A DNA stretch of 33,402 nucleotides, taken from positions 1-33,402 of the forward strand of contig CAZIVR010000034.1 in the NCBI GenBank assembly GCA_964542745.1, written 5' to 3'. The translations under genes and the position numbers were made by a program. Each line of letters opens with the position of its first letter. The stretch's first letter is position 1. This DNA comes from DATKAB01 sp964542745 (lineage in GTDB: Bacteria > Eisenbacteria > RBG-16-71-46). Under the pieces are notes generated by a model. That model did no database searches and was not told the origin of the DNA. It saw only the letters and a program-made list of their open reading frames with translations. Positions 16,301 to 23,368 of this stretch are shown piece after piece.

Positions 16301-17818
16301 GGGAACACCTTCAACTCGTTCCGCGCGTGCTCGAACGGGTGGATCTCGTTCACCAGCACGGCCACGACGTTCACCAACACGGCGTTCCCGAGCGGCGGAA
16401 CGACCGCCCCGGAGAACGCGATCGCGCCCTTCTGGGACGACCTGACGTTTTCGGCGGCGGGCGACGTCTACTACCACTACGACGGGAGCAAGTTCATCAT
16501 CTCGTTCGTCGCGGTGCCGCGGCTCACGAGCGGCGGTCCCTACACGTTCCAGATCCTGCTCTACCCGAGCGGGACGATCGACTTCCAGTACCTGGACATG
16601 CAGGGCACGCGCCTCAACGAGGCCACGGTCGGCATCCAGAACGCCACGCGTGACGTCGGGCTCCAGATGGTCTTCAACGCGCCCTACGTGCACGACGGAC
16701 TGCGGGTGCGCATCAGCAACCAGCCCGGCTGGCTGACCCTGAACCGCACGTCGGGCACCACGCCGGCGGGCGGACGCGACACGGTGGAGGTGCGCTTCGA
16801 CGCCACCGGGCTCGCGGACGGGGACTACACCGGCTCGGTGCGGGTGGCGAGCAACGACCTCGACGAGCCGCTGGTGACGGTGCCGTGCGACCTGCACGTC
16901 GGCGTGGCCACGGCGGTGTTCGACCTCGACCCGGGGTCGCTCAACCTGTCCTCCTCGGGCCAGTGGGTCTCGGGCGACGTGACGCCTCCGGGCGGCGCCA
17001 ACCCGATGACCATCCGCACCTCGAGCGTGCTGCTCGAGCGCACGGTTCCGGTGGATGCCGCGGGTCCGATCTCGTACCCGATGCCGCACGCGCGCTACAA
17101 GTTCAACCGCTCCGCGCTGCAGGCCGTTCTCACGCCGGGGCCGTCGGTGCCCGTCGAGTGCATCGGCGAGGTGGCGGACGTCACCTGGTTCCGCGGCGTG
17201 GACTACATCAAGGTGCTCCCGCCGAGGGGCCGGGTGGCCAACGCGAACTCGGGGACGACGCTTCCCGAGGGCGTCGCGATGGTCGTCACCTGGGACGATC
17301 CGGAAGGCTTCACGCCCACGAGCTACGGGGTGTGGGGTTCGACGGACGCCGGCGCCACGTGGACGGAACTCGGCACCGGGATCACCTCCCACTTCTTCTC
17401 GTGGCTCCCCACGGGCGGCACGGGCGAGGTGATGATGGAGCTCGTGGCCTTCGACGGCGAGGAGCCGGTCGGTTCGTGGCGCACCGAGGTGTTCACGATC
17501 GGCGGCCAGGTGACCGGAGTGGGCGACGAGCCGGTCACGGCGTTCGGGCTCCGCTTCGCGGGCCGCAACCCCTCGGCGCACGGCGCGGCGATGCAGCTCG
17601 CCATGCCGGCCGCGGGACCGGCCACGGTGCAGGTGTTCGACGTGCGCGGCGCCCTGGTGCGCCAGCTGGTGGGCGGCGAGCTGTCGGCCGGCCATCACGT
17701 GATCCGCTGGGACGGCCGTGACCGCCACGGCGCCGCGGTGGGCGCGGGGCTCTACTTCGTGCACGCCTCGCGGCCCGGACAGGCCGCGATCGTGCGGAGG
17801 TTCACGCTGCTCAGGTAA
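10382..17818 (+). CDS. Giant secreted subtilisin-like protease with four tandem beta-sandwich units and FlgD/Por-type C-terminus
   Basis: The 2478-residue product starts with a signal peptide (cleavage near residue 26). An inhibitor-I9-like propeptide (about 30-104, ending VEYVEPNYEW) precedes an S8 peptidase domain (about 130-420) with the full catalytic set: D153 (VIDTG), H208 (NGHGSH), oxyanion N300 (AAAGNS) and S368 (SGTSMATPH). An Asp/Asn-rich putative calcium loop lies near 180-190. Then come a fibronectin-III-like domain (about 425-540) and four repeats starting at 612, 1045, 1483 and 1920. Each combines a nidogen-like module (GGPD.FGYRW.DSD, FPYYG, NGWLSFT, APFWDDL) with ASH/choice-of-anchor-type Ig modules. 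A unique region (about 2175-2400) precedes a terminal FlgD-like domain (VFDVRGALVRQLVGG, GAGLYFVHA) that resembles sorting domains of FCB-group secreted proteins. It probably degrades extracellular protein at the cell surface. Confidence 0.93.
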   Translation: MKCRPRAWLMLFVLLPALLAALPAMAAPPRAIPGELIVRYKRGVGPDARSSSRVSANVRSLKHFTFVNMDHVKVEAGTDEQAMQRLRRNPNVEYVEPNYEWTLDLVPNDPRFPELYGMRNTGQTGGTAGADIKAVSAWDVFTGDPNLKIGVIDTGVDYNHPDLAANVWTNPGEIPGNNIDDDNNGYVDDVHGYDFVNNDGDPFDDNGHGSHCSGTIAGVGNNNVGVVGVNWNAKIVGIKFLSGSGSGSTAGAIAGVQYAIAVGCRLTSNSWGGGAFSQALLDAINAAGAAGQLFVAAAGNSSSNNDATPHYPSSYNTPYIIAVAATDHNDNLASFSSYGATSVDLAAPGVNILSCQPGGGYQLLSGTSMATPHVAGVAALAMGRFPSATNLFIKQQILDRADPKAQLAGRVLTGARLNAFMSIADPDTTPPGTVANLSVTETGSSHLRIQWTATGDDGNTGRAAAYDIRYSTSPINAGNFASATPAGGPTPQTAGATETHEIGGLAFNTTYYVALKALDEFGNAGGLSNVPNGTTLGAPDLAASPGSFSSTLLTGASETQTLALSNVGQGTLDFSIPTPELAFSQASVYGYQPVGKDETDSRPGIPAVNGQGGPDGFGYRWIDSNEPGGPSFAWEDITGTGTQLALTGDDATSAPVALGFDFPYYGGTFNSVRVCTNGWLSFTSTATAYDNQPLPNAGAPANMIAPFWDDLNFGTTPRVYTYGDAGHFVISWVAAPHYSSGGVYTFQAILYPSGEIRYQYLSMGTQTNSATVGIQNATGTIGLTTVFNANYVTDNLAVRYLPLRQWLTVSPASGRIAAGQSQNVNVNFNASGIVGGIFDGTIRVFSNDPTGSPATLAAQLHVIGAPDIALAPALVDFGTFFVGANPTRNLTVGNPGTDALVVTNITTSDADVSPDQTSFMLNPGQSRVVVLTFAPGTARAMTGTVTVHSNDPDTPAASVPMQGTSTPAPQALVSPTSFNESLLTNTAVSRSLRITNNGGSAYTFTAAAEILGQSGSVTVHGDADNVDLDKDAPDVQFGPAPLRAGGPDVFGYTYQDSDEPGGPAFGWVDISGIGTSIPLNADDQNLGPFPLGFNFPYYGATQTQFRICSNGWLTFTPTNTQTTFTNTTLPNSGTTVPPNLLAPFWDDLDYRPSLAPNARAYYHYDGTRTIIQFKAVPRRGESGTTATNDFQVILYPTGEIVYQYLTMNAVLKNSATIGLQNAARNDGLQVVFNANYVKNNLAIRFRPPARFLTVSPPSGSVPAGGFLDLTVGFNAAGLFGGDYTGRVRIAGNDPVRPQVDVPATLHVTGVPDIAANPTSVGFGTVYVGYPQLRQLRILNNGTDALTVSNITSNDPEFGVDQTSFSVPPLGQALLFVSFSPVSPGPQSAALTVFSNDADTPQLVVPLDGNGLPAPDIDPQPASISETLPIPGSSSRTLTVRNLGGSDLNFVVGTQLTATSVPIYEGGELAKEERDPSEGVLGSGGPDVFGYRWRDSDEAGGPVFDWVDITGIGVPVPFASGDDSNFQGVPIGFSFPFYGTSFNTVNVCTNGWLSFTNTGTNLTNNALPSASAPENLLAVFWDDLLPGTTPARVFRYSDGTRFIVSFVGVPRFSSGGPYTFQVILYPSGRIVYQYLDMQGTRLNEATIGIQNAARNDGLTVVFNAGYVHNNLAVELATVPEYLTVNPTSGMVPAGGSMNLNLNFNTTGLFGGTYDGSIRITSNDPDEAVKIVPTSLTAVGTPQIAASPASLDFGTLYVGLTADRNVTLRNVGSDVLTISSLGFDNPDFALVSTPSLPVSLGQNGTLPLTVRWTPSAGCSPCTGNLSVGSNDPDDNPLGVALTGIGVVPPEIGVTPASLRAALATTLGPTAIATTKKLVIENTGGSDLNWTAEALSALPAAIVGPTAEGAKDDAGTPGTLGNGGPDAFGYRWVDSDSPLGPAFDWVDITTVGTPIPFTGDDQNQGPFPLPFPFTFYGNTFNSFRACSNGWISFTSTATTFTNTAFPSGGTTAPENAIAPFWDDLTFSAAGDVYYHYDGSKFIISFVAVPRLTSGGPYTFQILLYPSGTIDFQYLDMQGTRLNEATVGIQNATRDVGLQMVFNAPYVHDGLRVRISNQPGWLTLNRTSGTTPAGGRDTVEVRFDATGLADGDYTGSVRVASNDLDEPLVTVPCDLHVGVATAVFDLDPGSLNLSSSGQWVSGDVTPPGGANPMTIRTSSVLLERTVPVDAAGPISYPMPHARYKFNRSALQAVLTPGPSVPVECIGEVADVTWFRGVDYIKVLPPRGRVANANSGTTLPEGVAMVVTWDDPEGFTPTSYGVWGSTDAGATWTELGTGITSHFFSWLPTGGTGEVMMELVAFDGEEPVGSWRTEVFTIGGQVTGVGDEPVTAFGLRFAGRNPSAHGAAMQLAMPAAGPATVQVFDVRGALVRQLVGGELSAGHHVIRWDGRDRHGAAVGAGLYFVHASRPGQAAIVRRFTLLR
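12215..16900 (+). repeat. Four tandem ~1.3-kb coding repeats within the subtilase gene
   Basis: Units begin at the GGPD-x-FGY codons at 12215, 13514, 14828 and 16139, giving periods of 1299, 1314 and 1311 bp (433, 438 and 437 residues). Units 1-3 consist of a nidogen-like module, a WLTV-P-SG-PAGG Ig-like module ending in SNDP, and a further ASH-type module with FGT-VG. Unit 4 keeps the first two, then diverges near 16900. Motifs repeated in every copy include FYG or YYG, NGW-SFT, FWDDL, YPSG-I-YQYL and VFNA-YV. Confidence 0.85.
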
Positions 17819-17843
17819 TCGGGAGGCCGCATCCCGAAGCGCG

Positions 17844-17871
17844 GGCCCCGGTGGCGCGAGCCGCCGGGGCC
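17844..17871. terminator. GNRA-capped hairpin between convergent genes, likely bidirectional terminator
   Basis: Arms 17844-17855 and 17860-17871 pair over 12 positions (one G-U type pair on the plus strand) around a GCGA tetraloop. It sits in the 78-bp gap between the convergent subtilase and MFS stops. Only two T follow on the plus strand, so termination efficiency is uncertain, but position and strength fit a shared terminator. Confidence 0.55.
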
Positions 17872-17896
17872 TTGCGCTGGCGCGCCGGTCCCGGGC

Positions 17897-19195
17897 CTAG
17901 TGGCCGCCCCGGCTCGGGCGCGCGTTCCAGAGCACCAGCATCAGGATCGCGCCCACCGCCGAGAAGCCGATCATGCTCGGGCCCCAGGCGCCCCATCCGT
18001 AGTGGTCGAGCAGCCAGCCGAGACCCGCGCCGGTGAACGAGCCGCCCACGTACTGCATGCCGTCGAACATGCCGGCGGCGGTGGCGGCGGCGCGCTTGCC
18101 GCCGAAGTCCATGGAGGCGGTCCCGGAGAGCATCGAGTGCACCATCGAGATGGCGAGCGAGTTGAGCGTGAAGGCGACGATGATCGCGGTGAGGCTCGGC
18201 GCCTGCCACACCACCCACAGGCACACGATCTGGATCATGTAGCCGATGAACGCCACCGGCGGGCGCCGGTGCCCGAACAGCTTGTCGGAGGCGAAGCCCG
18301 CCACGAACGCCCCGGCGATGCCGGCGATCACCACCGCGAAGGCGCCCTTCTGGAACACCGGGTGGTCGAACGGCAGGTTCTGCGCTTCCTGCATGTAGCG
18401 CGGGAACCACTGCTCGAAGCCGTGGCGCACGAACCCGGTGCAGAACTCGGCGATCGCGATGGTGATGGCCACCGGGTTGGTGAACACCTTGCGGGCCACG
18501 TAGCGAAGCGTGATCTTCTCGGTGTCGCCGCTGGTGGCGTCCTGCGGGTCGAACTCGTCGAGGCCGGCGTCCTTCGGCGTGTCCTGCACGACCCTCCAGG
18601 TGACGAACGACATCAGGCCGGTGCACATGGCCGGGATGAAGAACTTCCACTCCCAGGGCAGCAGCACCATGAACGGCGTGGCCATCAGGAAGTACACCAG
18701 CGCCCGCCCGCTCTGGATCATCGAGCCGAAGATCGCCGAGAACACCCCGCGCTCGCTGACGTGGAACCAGCCCGAGTTCACCTTGATGAGGGCCAGCGCG
18801 CTGTAGCTCTGGAAGTACATGTTGAGCGTCCACACCGTGGCGAGGTAGCCGAGCAGCACGGTGCCGGTGCCGAGGAAGCCGAGGTAGGCGCCGAGCCCGA
18901 AGGCCAGGTTGAAGATCGTGGCGCCGACGGACCCGATCAGCATCGCGCGGCGGCCGCCGAGGCGGTCGGCGAGCGGCCCGTTGAAGAGCGCCGAGATCCC
19001 GTAGATCAGCGTCGCCGTGCTGATGATCGTGCCGACCTGCGTCTTGTCCCAGCCGTAGGCGTCCGACAGCGACTTGTTGGCGAAACCGAAGTTGTAGCGG
19101 GCCATGTACATCGCGGCGTAGGTGAGTCCGAGCGCGAGCCAGTTCTGGGTGCGCCGCGACAGGAAGGCCTTGGTGTGATTCGGACGCTCGATCAT
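17897..19195 (-). CDS. MFS transporter of the organophosphate:phosphate antiporter (GlpT/UhpT-like) family
   Basis: 432 residues with about twelve hydrophobic helices. The N-terminus (YAAMYMARYNFGFANKSLSD, then YGWDKTQVG) matches the OPA family, whose members exchange phosphate for glycerol-3-phosphate, hexose phosphates or phosphoglycerate. The MFS signature loop between helices 2 and 3 appears as ADRLGGRRAMLIG, and a long charged central loop (about 205-235) separates the two six-helix halves. No glycerol or sugar-phosphate enzyme or UhpB/GlpR-type regulator is adjacent, so the substrate is unassigned. The ATG has a GAGGA ribosome-binding site 8 nt upstream and a strong candidate promoter further up. 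It is monocistronic, convergent with the subtilase. Confidence 0.88.
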   Translation of the reverse strand: MIERPNHTKAFLSRRTQNWLALGLTYAAMYMARYNFGFANKSLSDAYGWDKTQVGTIISTATLIYGISALFNGPLADRLGGRRAMLIGSVGATIFNLAFGLGAYLGFLGTGTVLLGYLATVWTLNMYFQSYSALALIKVNSGWFHVSERGVFSAIFGSMIQSGRALVYFLMATPFMVLLPWEWKFFIPAMCTGLMSFVTWRVVQDTPKDAGLDEFDPQDATSGDTEKITLRYVARKVFTNPVAITIAIAEFCTGFVRHGFEQWFPRYMQEAQNLPFDHPVFQKGAFAVVIAGIAGAFVAGFASDKLFGHRRPPVAFIGYMIQIVCLWVVWQAPSLTAIIVAFTLNSLAISMVHSMLSGTASMDFGGKRAAATAAGMFDGMQYVGGSFTGAGLGWLLDHYGWGAWGPSMIGFSAVGAILMLVLWNARPSRGGH

Positions 19196-19248
19196 GAACG
19201 GGGTCCTCGGAGGTTCGCGGCCGGAGGGCGGAGCCGTGGAGCCCGTGC

Positions 19249-19277
19249 CTTGTAGCCGAGCCGTCCGCCCCGGTCAA
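19249..19277 (-). promoter_or_regulatory. Sigma70-like promoter of the MFS transporter
   Basis: On the minus strand, -35 TTGACC (19277-19272), a 17-bp spacer and -10 TACAAG (19254-19249). This gives a leader of about 45 nt before the ATG. It is one of the two best promoter matches in the window. Confidence 0.6.
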
Positions 19278-19296
19278 GATTCCGGAACCCCGCCGG

Positions 19297-19332
19297 GAGC
19301 GGACCGATCGTCGTGCCGCATGCGGTCCGCTC
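19297..19332. promoter_or_regulatory. 9-bp perfect inverted repeat upstream of the MFS promoter
   Basis: GAGCGGACC (19297-19305) and GGTCCGCTC (19324-19332) are separated by 18 bp that include the palindrome CCGCATGCGG. The repeat ends about 20 bp upstream of the MFS -35 box, a position typical of an activator or repressor site. It could also fold in RNA from the divergent direction. The rest of the 419-bp gap to 19614 shows only a possible -10 (TAATCT, 19500-19505) for the plus-strand gene. Confidence 0.45.
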
Positions 19333-19614
19333 GCCGCGACGAAGGCCGCCCGCCGGGCCCGCGGCCCGGCAGCAGCCCCGGAATGCCGTGGGGATCGGAC
19401 GGCGGATCGTGCCGGCGACCGGTGCCAGGAGAAAGTCCTTGCCCGCCAATTGGCCCCGCCTCATGATTTCGGCGCCCGTGGGTTTCGTCGGCCGCTTTGT
19501 AATCTCCCCTTCCGGTGGGCTGGGTCCGGAACAGGCCCTCGAGTTCCATTCGATCACCCGAGAAACATCCCTCGCCGCGTCGTCCAGGATGCACTCGTTC
19601 GGAGGGCCGCACCC

Positions 19615-20286
19615 ATGTTCCATGCCGCGAAGCTTCGCCGAAGGGTTCTCATCTCCATTCTCGTCGCCGGTTGCGGCCTCGTCCCGCTCCGTCCGGCCGA
19701 AGCCGCGTTCAGCGACATCCTGGGGGCGCTCAAGGGGATCGCCCTCGCGACCTGCGAGGGGACCGACGCACCGGATTACGAGGCCCGCCTCGCGAAGACG
19801 GCCTGGGACAACTACTTCGCGAAGCACCCGTTCGGGTTCTCCGCGGGGGAGGCCACGGCGAACGGGATCGATCGCACGCTCTTCACGACGATGGGCCAGA
19901 CCGTCGTGCTCCAGTACCGCTACTTCGATCCCTCGACGGGCGCCGAGACTTCCGGCCCCCCGATCGACCACGTCGAGTACTTCGCGGAGATCGATCACGC
20001 GGGGCCGCTGGCGCTGGTCCCGATCGGATCCTCCTCCACGGCCGGCAACCACTACGCCCTGAACTACACGATCGCCGACTGCGAGCCCGTGATCGTGGCG
20101 ATTCCCCACGCTCCCGGCGGGGGAGAGGTGTACCTGCCCGGAGCCGGCGGCGGGAACGCCGCGCATGGCCACGTCCTGCTGCTGGGGCCGCCCGAGAGCC
20201 CGGGGCTCGAGGCGTGGACGCTCCTCCCGCTGGCGGGACTTCTCCTGTTCGCGGGGGCGAGGTTCGCCCGCCGACGGACGGCGTGA
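19615..20286 (+). CDS. Exported protein of unknown function with C-terminal membrane anchor
   Basis: The 223-residue protein starts at an ATG preceded by GGAGGG. The N-terminus has three Arg and a hydrophobic core (11-19), followed by either a lipobox-like V-A-G-C20 or a signal-peptidase-I site after A30; both readings are possible. The middle (50-185) is a small beta-rich domain with no recognised family, including three DHVEYFAE/DHAGPLA-like acidic-His segments. The C-terminus has the layout of a sorting or anchor signal: PPESPG (192-197), a hydrophobic helix (about 199-216) and RFARRR. This resembles PEP-CTERM or MYXO-CTERM tails in architecture, not in exact sequence. It is convergent with the LytTR gene, with 7 nt between stops. 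The role is unknown. Confidence 0.75.
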   Translation: MFHAAKLRRRVLISILVAGCGLVPLRPAEAAFSDILGALKGIALATCEGTDAPDYEARLAKTAWDNYFAKHPFGFSAGEATANGIDRTLFTTMGQTVVLQYRYFDPSTGAETSGPPIDHVEYFAEIDHAGPLALVPIGSSSTAGNHYALNYTIADCEPVIVAIPHAPGGGEVYLPGAGGGNAAHGHVLLLGPPESPGLEAWTLLPLAGLLLFAGARFARRRTA

Positions 20287-20293
20287 CCGCCCG

Positions 20294-21058
20294 CTAGGCC
20301 CCCAGCCGCTCCCGCAGCGCGCGCGCCCGGATCCGGCTCACCGGCACTTCGGTGCGCGCCGCGTCGCGGAGTTGGAGCCGGTAGGTGCCGGCGAATCCGG
20401 GCCGGAGCGCGGCCGCCCAGTCGAGGTTCGCGATCGCCGAGCGGTGGACGCGCAGGAAGCGGCGCGGGTCGAGCCGCCGCTCGAGCTGGTCGAGCGTGAA
20501 GTTCACGTAGTGCCGGTCCTTCTCGGTCGCCGCGAACACCAGCTTGTCCTCGGCGCCGAACCACAGCACCTCGTCGGCGCGCAGGATGAGCTGCCGGCTG
20601 CCGACCCGCACCGTCAGCCTCTCGAGGTGTTCCGAGGCGGGCGCCTGGAGGGCGCCGAGCAGCTGCGAGATGCGGGCGGAGAGCTCCTCGGGCCGCGCGA
20701 GGTCGTGACGCACGCGCTCGAGGGCGTCGGCCAGCCGGTCGCGACGGAACGGCTTGAGCAGGTAGTCCACCGCGTTCTCCTCGAACGCGCGCACCGCGTA
20801 CTGGTCGTAGGCGGTGACGAAGATCACGGCCGGGCGGGAATCGAGGCTCTCGAGCAGCGCGAAGCCGTCCTCGCCGGGCATCTGGATGTCGAGCAGGAGC
20901 AGGTCGGGAGCGGAGGCCCGGCACGCCTCGCGCGCGGCCGCGGCCGAGTCGGCCTCGCCGACCACGGTCACGCCGCCGATCTCCTCGAGCAGGCGCCGCA
21001 GGCGGTCGCGCGCCAGCGGCTCGTCGTCCACGATCAGGGCCCGAAGCGTGGCGGTCAT
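20294..21058 (-). CDS. LytTR-family response regulator
   Basis: 254 residues. The receiver domain (1-120) has D11/D12, phosphoacceptor D57 in LLLDIQMPGEDG, T82 and K102 in LLKPF. A linker leads to a LytTR DNA-binding domain (about 150-254) with the usual VLWFGAEDKLVF, RRFLRVHRSAIANL and VPVSR-x-R segments. LytTR regulators bind direct repeats upstream of targets and are normally paired with LytS-type kinases, one of which lies three genes upstream. The ATG at 21058 is preferred to a GTG 12 nt earlier because the receiver begins directly there. It is last in the run, 72 nt after the receptor stop. Confidence 0.93.
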   Translation of the reverse strand: MTATLRALIVDDEPLARDRLRRLLEEIGGVTVVGEADSAAAAREACRASAPDLLLLDIQMPGEDGFALLESLDSRPAVIFVTAYDQYAVRAFEENAVDYLLKPFRRDRLADALERVRHDLARPEELSARISQLLGALQAPASEHLERLTVRVGSRQLILRADEVLWFGAEDKLVFAATEKDRHYVNFTLDQLERRLDPRRFLRVHRSAIANLDWAAALRPGFAGTYRLQLRDAARTEVPVSRIRARALRERLGA

Positions 21059-21130
21059 CGCGGGCCGCACCGGGTCCCGGCGCGCGGGAGGGCGAGGGGG
21101 GGACGGGGGGCCGGGCTCATGCGCGAAGCT

Positions 21131-23368
21131 CTACCACGAGAGCCCCACGCCGGCCACGACCATGCGCCGGCTGAAGTAGGACTCCTGCTCGACGCGACGG
21201 GAATAGTCGGCGCTGTAGGAGTAGTCGAGGACGTTCCGGAGCCCGAGCACGTTGAGTCCCTCGAGGTAGGCGACGCACACGCTGCTCGCGGGAATGCCCA
21301 GTCCCTTCGGCATCGAGAACAGGCGGGTGAGGCGCGCGTCGAGCCGGTGGTAGGCCGGCATCGTGCCCGAGTAGTCCTCGGCGAACGCCGGCCGCCACAG
21401 GTCGCGCGCCGGATCGTAGGCGGCCGAGACCACCGGCGTGTAGGGCCGGCCGCTCGAGGCCGAGTAGCGGGCGCCCGCGGTCCACGCCGGGTTGAGCTGG
21501 TAGCTGCCCACCACGGTCAGCGAGTGACGCACCCCGTAGGGCGAAGGCACCTGACGGGGGTTCGACAGCTCCTTCCGCTTCGTGTCGAGGTAGCCGTAGG
21601 AGATCCAGCCCGAGAGCCACTTCACGTTGCCGCGGACGTACGCGTCCGCCCCGGTGGCGTAGCCGTGCCCGCCGTTCGCGAAGAAGGTGGAGGCCGCCTG
21701 GGTCACGAGGTCCCGGTAGCTCTTCCGGTAGGCCTCGAGCCGGACGTTGGAATGGTCCGACGCCCACTCGTAGCCCGCGATCACGTGGTCGGCGCGCATC
21801 GGGCCGAGCCGCGGGTTTCCGTAGACCGGGTCCTGGTACTCGACGCGCGGAAGCTGGTGGTAGCGGCCGGTCGCGAGCCGCACGGTCTGGCGCTCGTCCA
21901 CGCGCCACGCCAGCGCCGCCCGCGGGTCGGAGGTCCACGTCCCCGAGCTGGACGCGTAGTCCGAGCGGATCCCGAGCGTGGCGTAGAGCGGGCCCCACAC
22001 GCGCATCTTGTCCTCGACGTAGAAGCCGGGGTAGTCCACGCGCGGCCGGCTCACGTAGCGGCGCGCCGGGGCCCCGCTCGCGTAATCGGTGCTGTCGGCG
22101 GCGTAAAGCCCGTTGATTTCGCCGGTTCGGCGCCGGAGGTTGAACCCGAAGGCCAGCTCGTGACGGGAGCCCGGCGCCCAGGTCGCGTCGAGGTTGGCCT
22201 GGGCGTTGCGCTCGCTTTCGCCGCCGCCGAAGTCGCCGAAGCGCCAGTCGCGCTGCCAGTACTGGCCCGAAGCCTGCCCGCGCAGCGCGACCCGCCCGGC
22301 GAGCACGTCGGAGAACTGGAGCACGCCCATCTGGGTGCGCGCGTGCTCCCCGTAGAGGGCGCGGGCGTTCAGGTAGTCCACCAGCAGTTCGGTGCGGTCG
22401 CGCGAGTCGAGGTAGAGCAGCGAGGCGCGGCCGGTGCCCGAGTAGCGCCACAGCAGCTTGCCGGTCCCGTCGGTTCCGCGCGGGCTCACCTCGTATTCTC
22501 GCGCGCTGCCGTAGAGGCGGAACAGGAGCCGCGGGTCGCCCACGCGCAGGGCGCCGATGAAGCTGAGCCGGTCCGGCACGAGCGCCCAGCTCGCGGACGA
22601 GCCGCCGCCGGCGAGGTTGGCCCCGGCGGTCACGGTGCGCAGGTTGAGCGGGTCCTGCGTCTCGATGTCGAGCACGCCCGACAGCACGCCGCCGTACTTG
22701 GCCGAGAAGCCGCCGCTCGAGAAGAACGCGCTGCGCAGCATGTAGGTGTCGATCGAGCTGAACAGGCCGCCCGAGGCGCCTTCGTAATGGTAGGGGTGCC
22801 CCATGTCGCCGCCGTCGAGGCGGATCAGGGTTTCGTCGGGCGGGCCGCCCCTCACGTACACCGCGGCGCCCTCGTTGGGGGCGTTGATCCCGGGCAGCGT
22901 GCGCAGCGACTGGAACACGTCGGCGGCCCCACCCGGCGTGGTGAACACGTCGATGCGCCGCAGCGTCGCCCCCTCGCCCTTGCCGACCTTGCCGAACGCC
23001 GACGCCGTGACCGAAACCTCGGCGAGCGGGATCGGCTCCTCCCGGAGCTTCACGCGCACGTCCACGGGAGCGGCCTCGACGTCCACGGCGACGCGGGCGC
23101 GCTCGTAGCCGAGCTGCGAGACCTCGAGCAGGTGGCGGCCCGCCGGGAGGTCGAGGGTGAAGCGGCCGCGGTCGTCGGAGGCGGCGCCGCGCCGGAGCGC
23201 CGGCACCGCGACCGTGCAGTACTCGACCGGCTGGCCGCGCTCGTCGAGCACCGTCCCCGTGACCGGGACGGCGGCGGCGGTGCCGGCGCCGAGCGCGGCC
23301 GCCGCGAGCGCCACGGCGAGCCGCACGAGGGCGGGGCGGAATCCCGAGGCCCCGGGACGCACGGTCAC
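21131..23368 (-). CDS. TonB-dependent outer-membrane receptor with carboxypeptidase-like N-terminal domain
   Basis: 745 residues from a GTG. After a signal peptide (hydrophobic 13-33) comes a CarboxypepD_reg-like beta-sandwich (about 35-105: VTGTVLDERGQPVEYCTV, then DDRGRFTLDLPAG). A plug domain (about 115-225) contains VFQSLRTLPGIN and YVRGGPPDETLIRLDG. A 22-strand-type beta-barrel fills the rest and ends in a terminal Trp, the aromatic last residue expected for BAM-assembled outer-membrane proteins. It should take up a ligand using TonB energy; no iron, vitamin or glycan signature is evident. The GTG overlaps the TPR gene's stop by 4 nt (23365-23368), so the two are translationally coupled. 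The frame stays open upstream, but that extension only shadows the TPR gene. Confidence 0.92.
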   Translation of the reverse strand: MTVRPGASGFRPALVRLAVALAAAALGAGTAAAVPVTGTVLDERGQPVEYCTVAVPALRRGAASDDRGRFTLDLPAGRHLLEVSQLGYERARVAVDVEAAPVDVRVKLREEPIPLAEVSVTASAFGKVGKGEGATLRRIDVFTTPGGAADVFQSLRTLPGINAPNEGAAVYVRGGPPDETLIRLDGGDMGHPYHYEGASGGLFSSIDTYMLRSAFFSSGGFSAKYGGVLSGVLDIETQDPLNLRTVTAGANLAGGGSSASWALVPDRLSFIGALRVGDPRLLFRLYGSAREYEVSPRGTDGTGKLLWRYSGTGRASLLYLDSRDRTELLVDYLNARALYGEHARTQMGVLQFSDVLAGRVALRGQASGQYWQRDWRFGDFGGGESERNAQANLDATWAPGSRHELAFGFNLRRRTGEINGLYAADSTDYASGAPARRYVSRPRVDYPGFYVEDKMRVWGPLYATLGIRSDYASSSGTWTSDPRAALAWRVDERQTVRLATGRYHQLPRVEYQDPVYGNPRLGPMRADHVIAGYEWASDHSNVRLEAYRKSYRDLVTQAASTFFANGGHGYATGADAYVRGNVKWLSGWISYGYLDTKRKELSNPRQVPSPYGVRHSLTVVGSYQLNPAWTAGARYSASSGRPYTPVVSAAYDPARDLWRPAFAEDYSGTMPAYHRLDARLTRLFSMPKGLGIPASSVCVAYLEGLNVLGLRNVLDYSYSADYSRRVEQESYFSRRMVVAGVGLSW

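Noticed and set aside
12215..16900. The regular 1.3-kb repeats as a CRISPR or mobile-element array
   Set aside because: They lie in one open reading frame, are diverged at DNA level and encode a protein module; no direct repeats, spacers or transposase are present.
10331..17764. A 2477-residue open frame antisense to the subtilase
   Set aside because: It is an artefact of GC-rich third positions: the translation is repetitive Arg/His/Val/Gly-rich with no domain, while the plus strand encodes a perfect subtilase.
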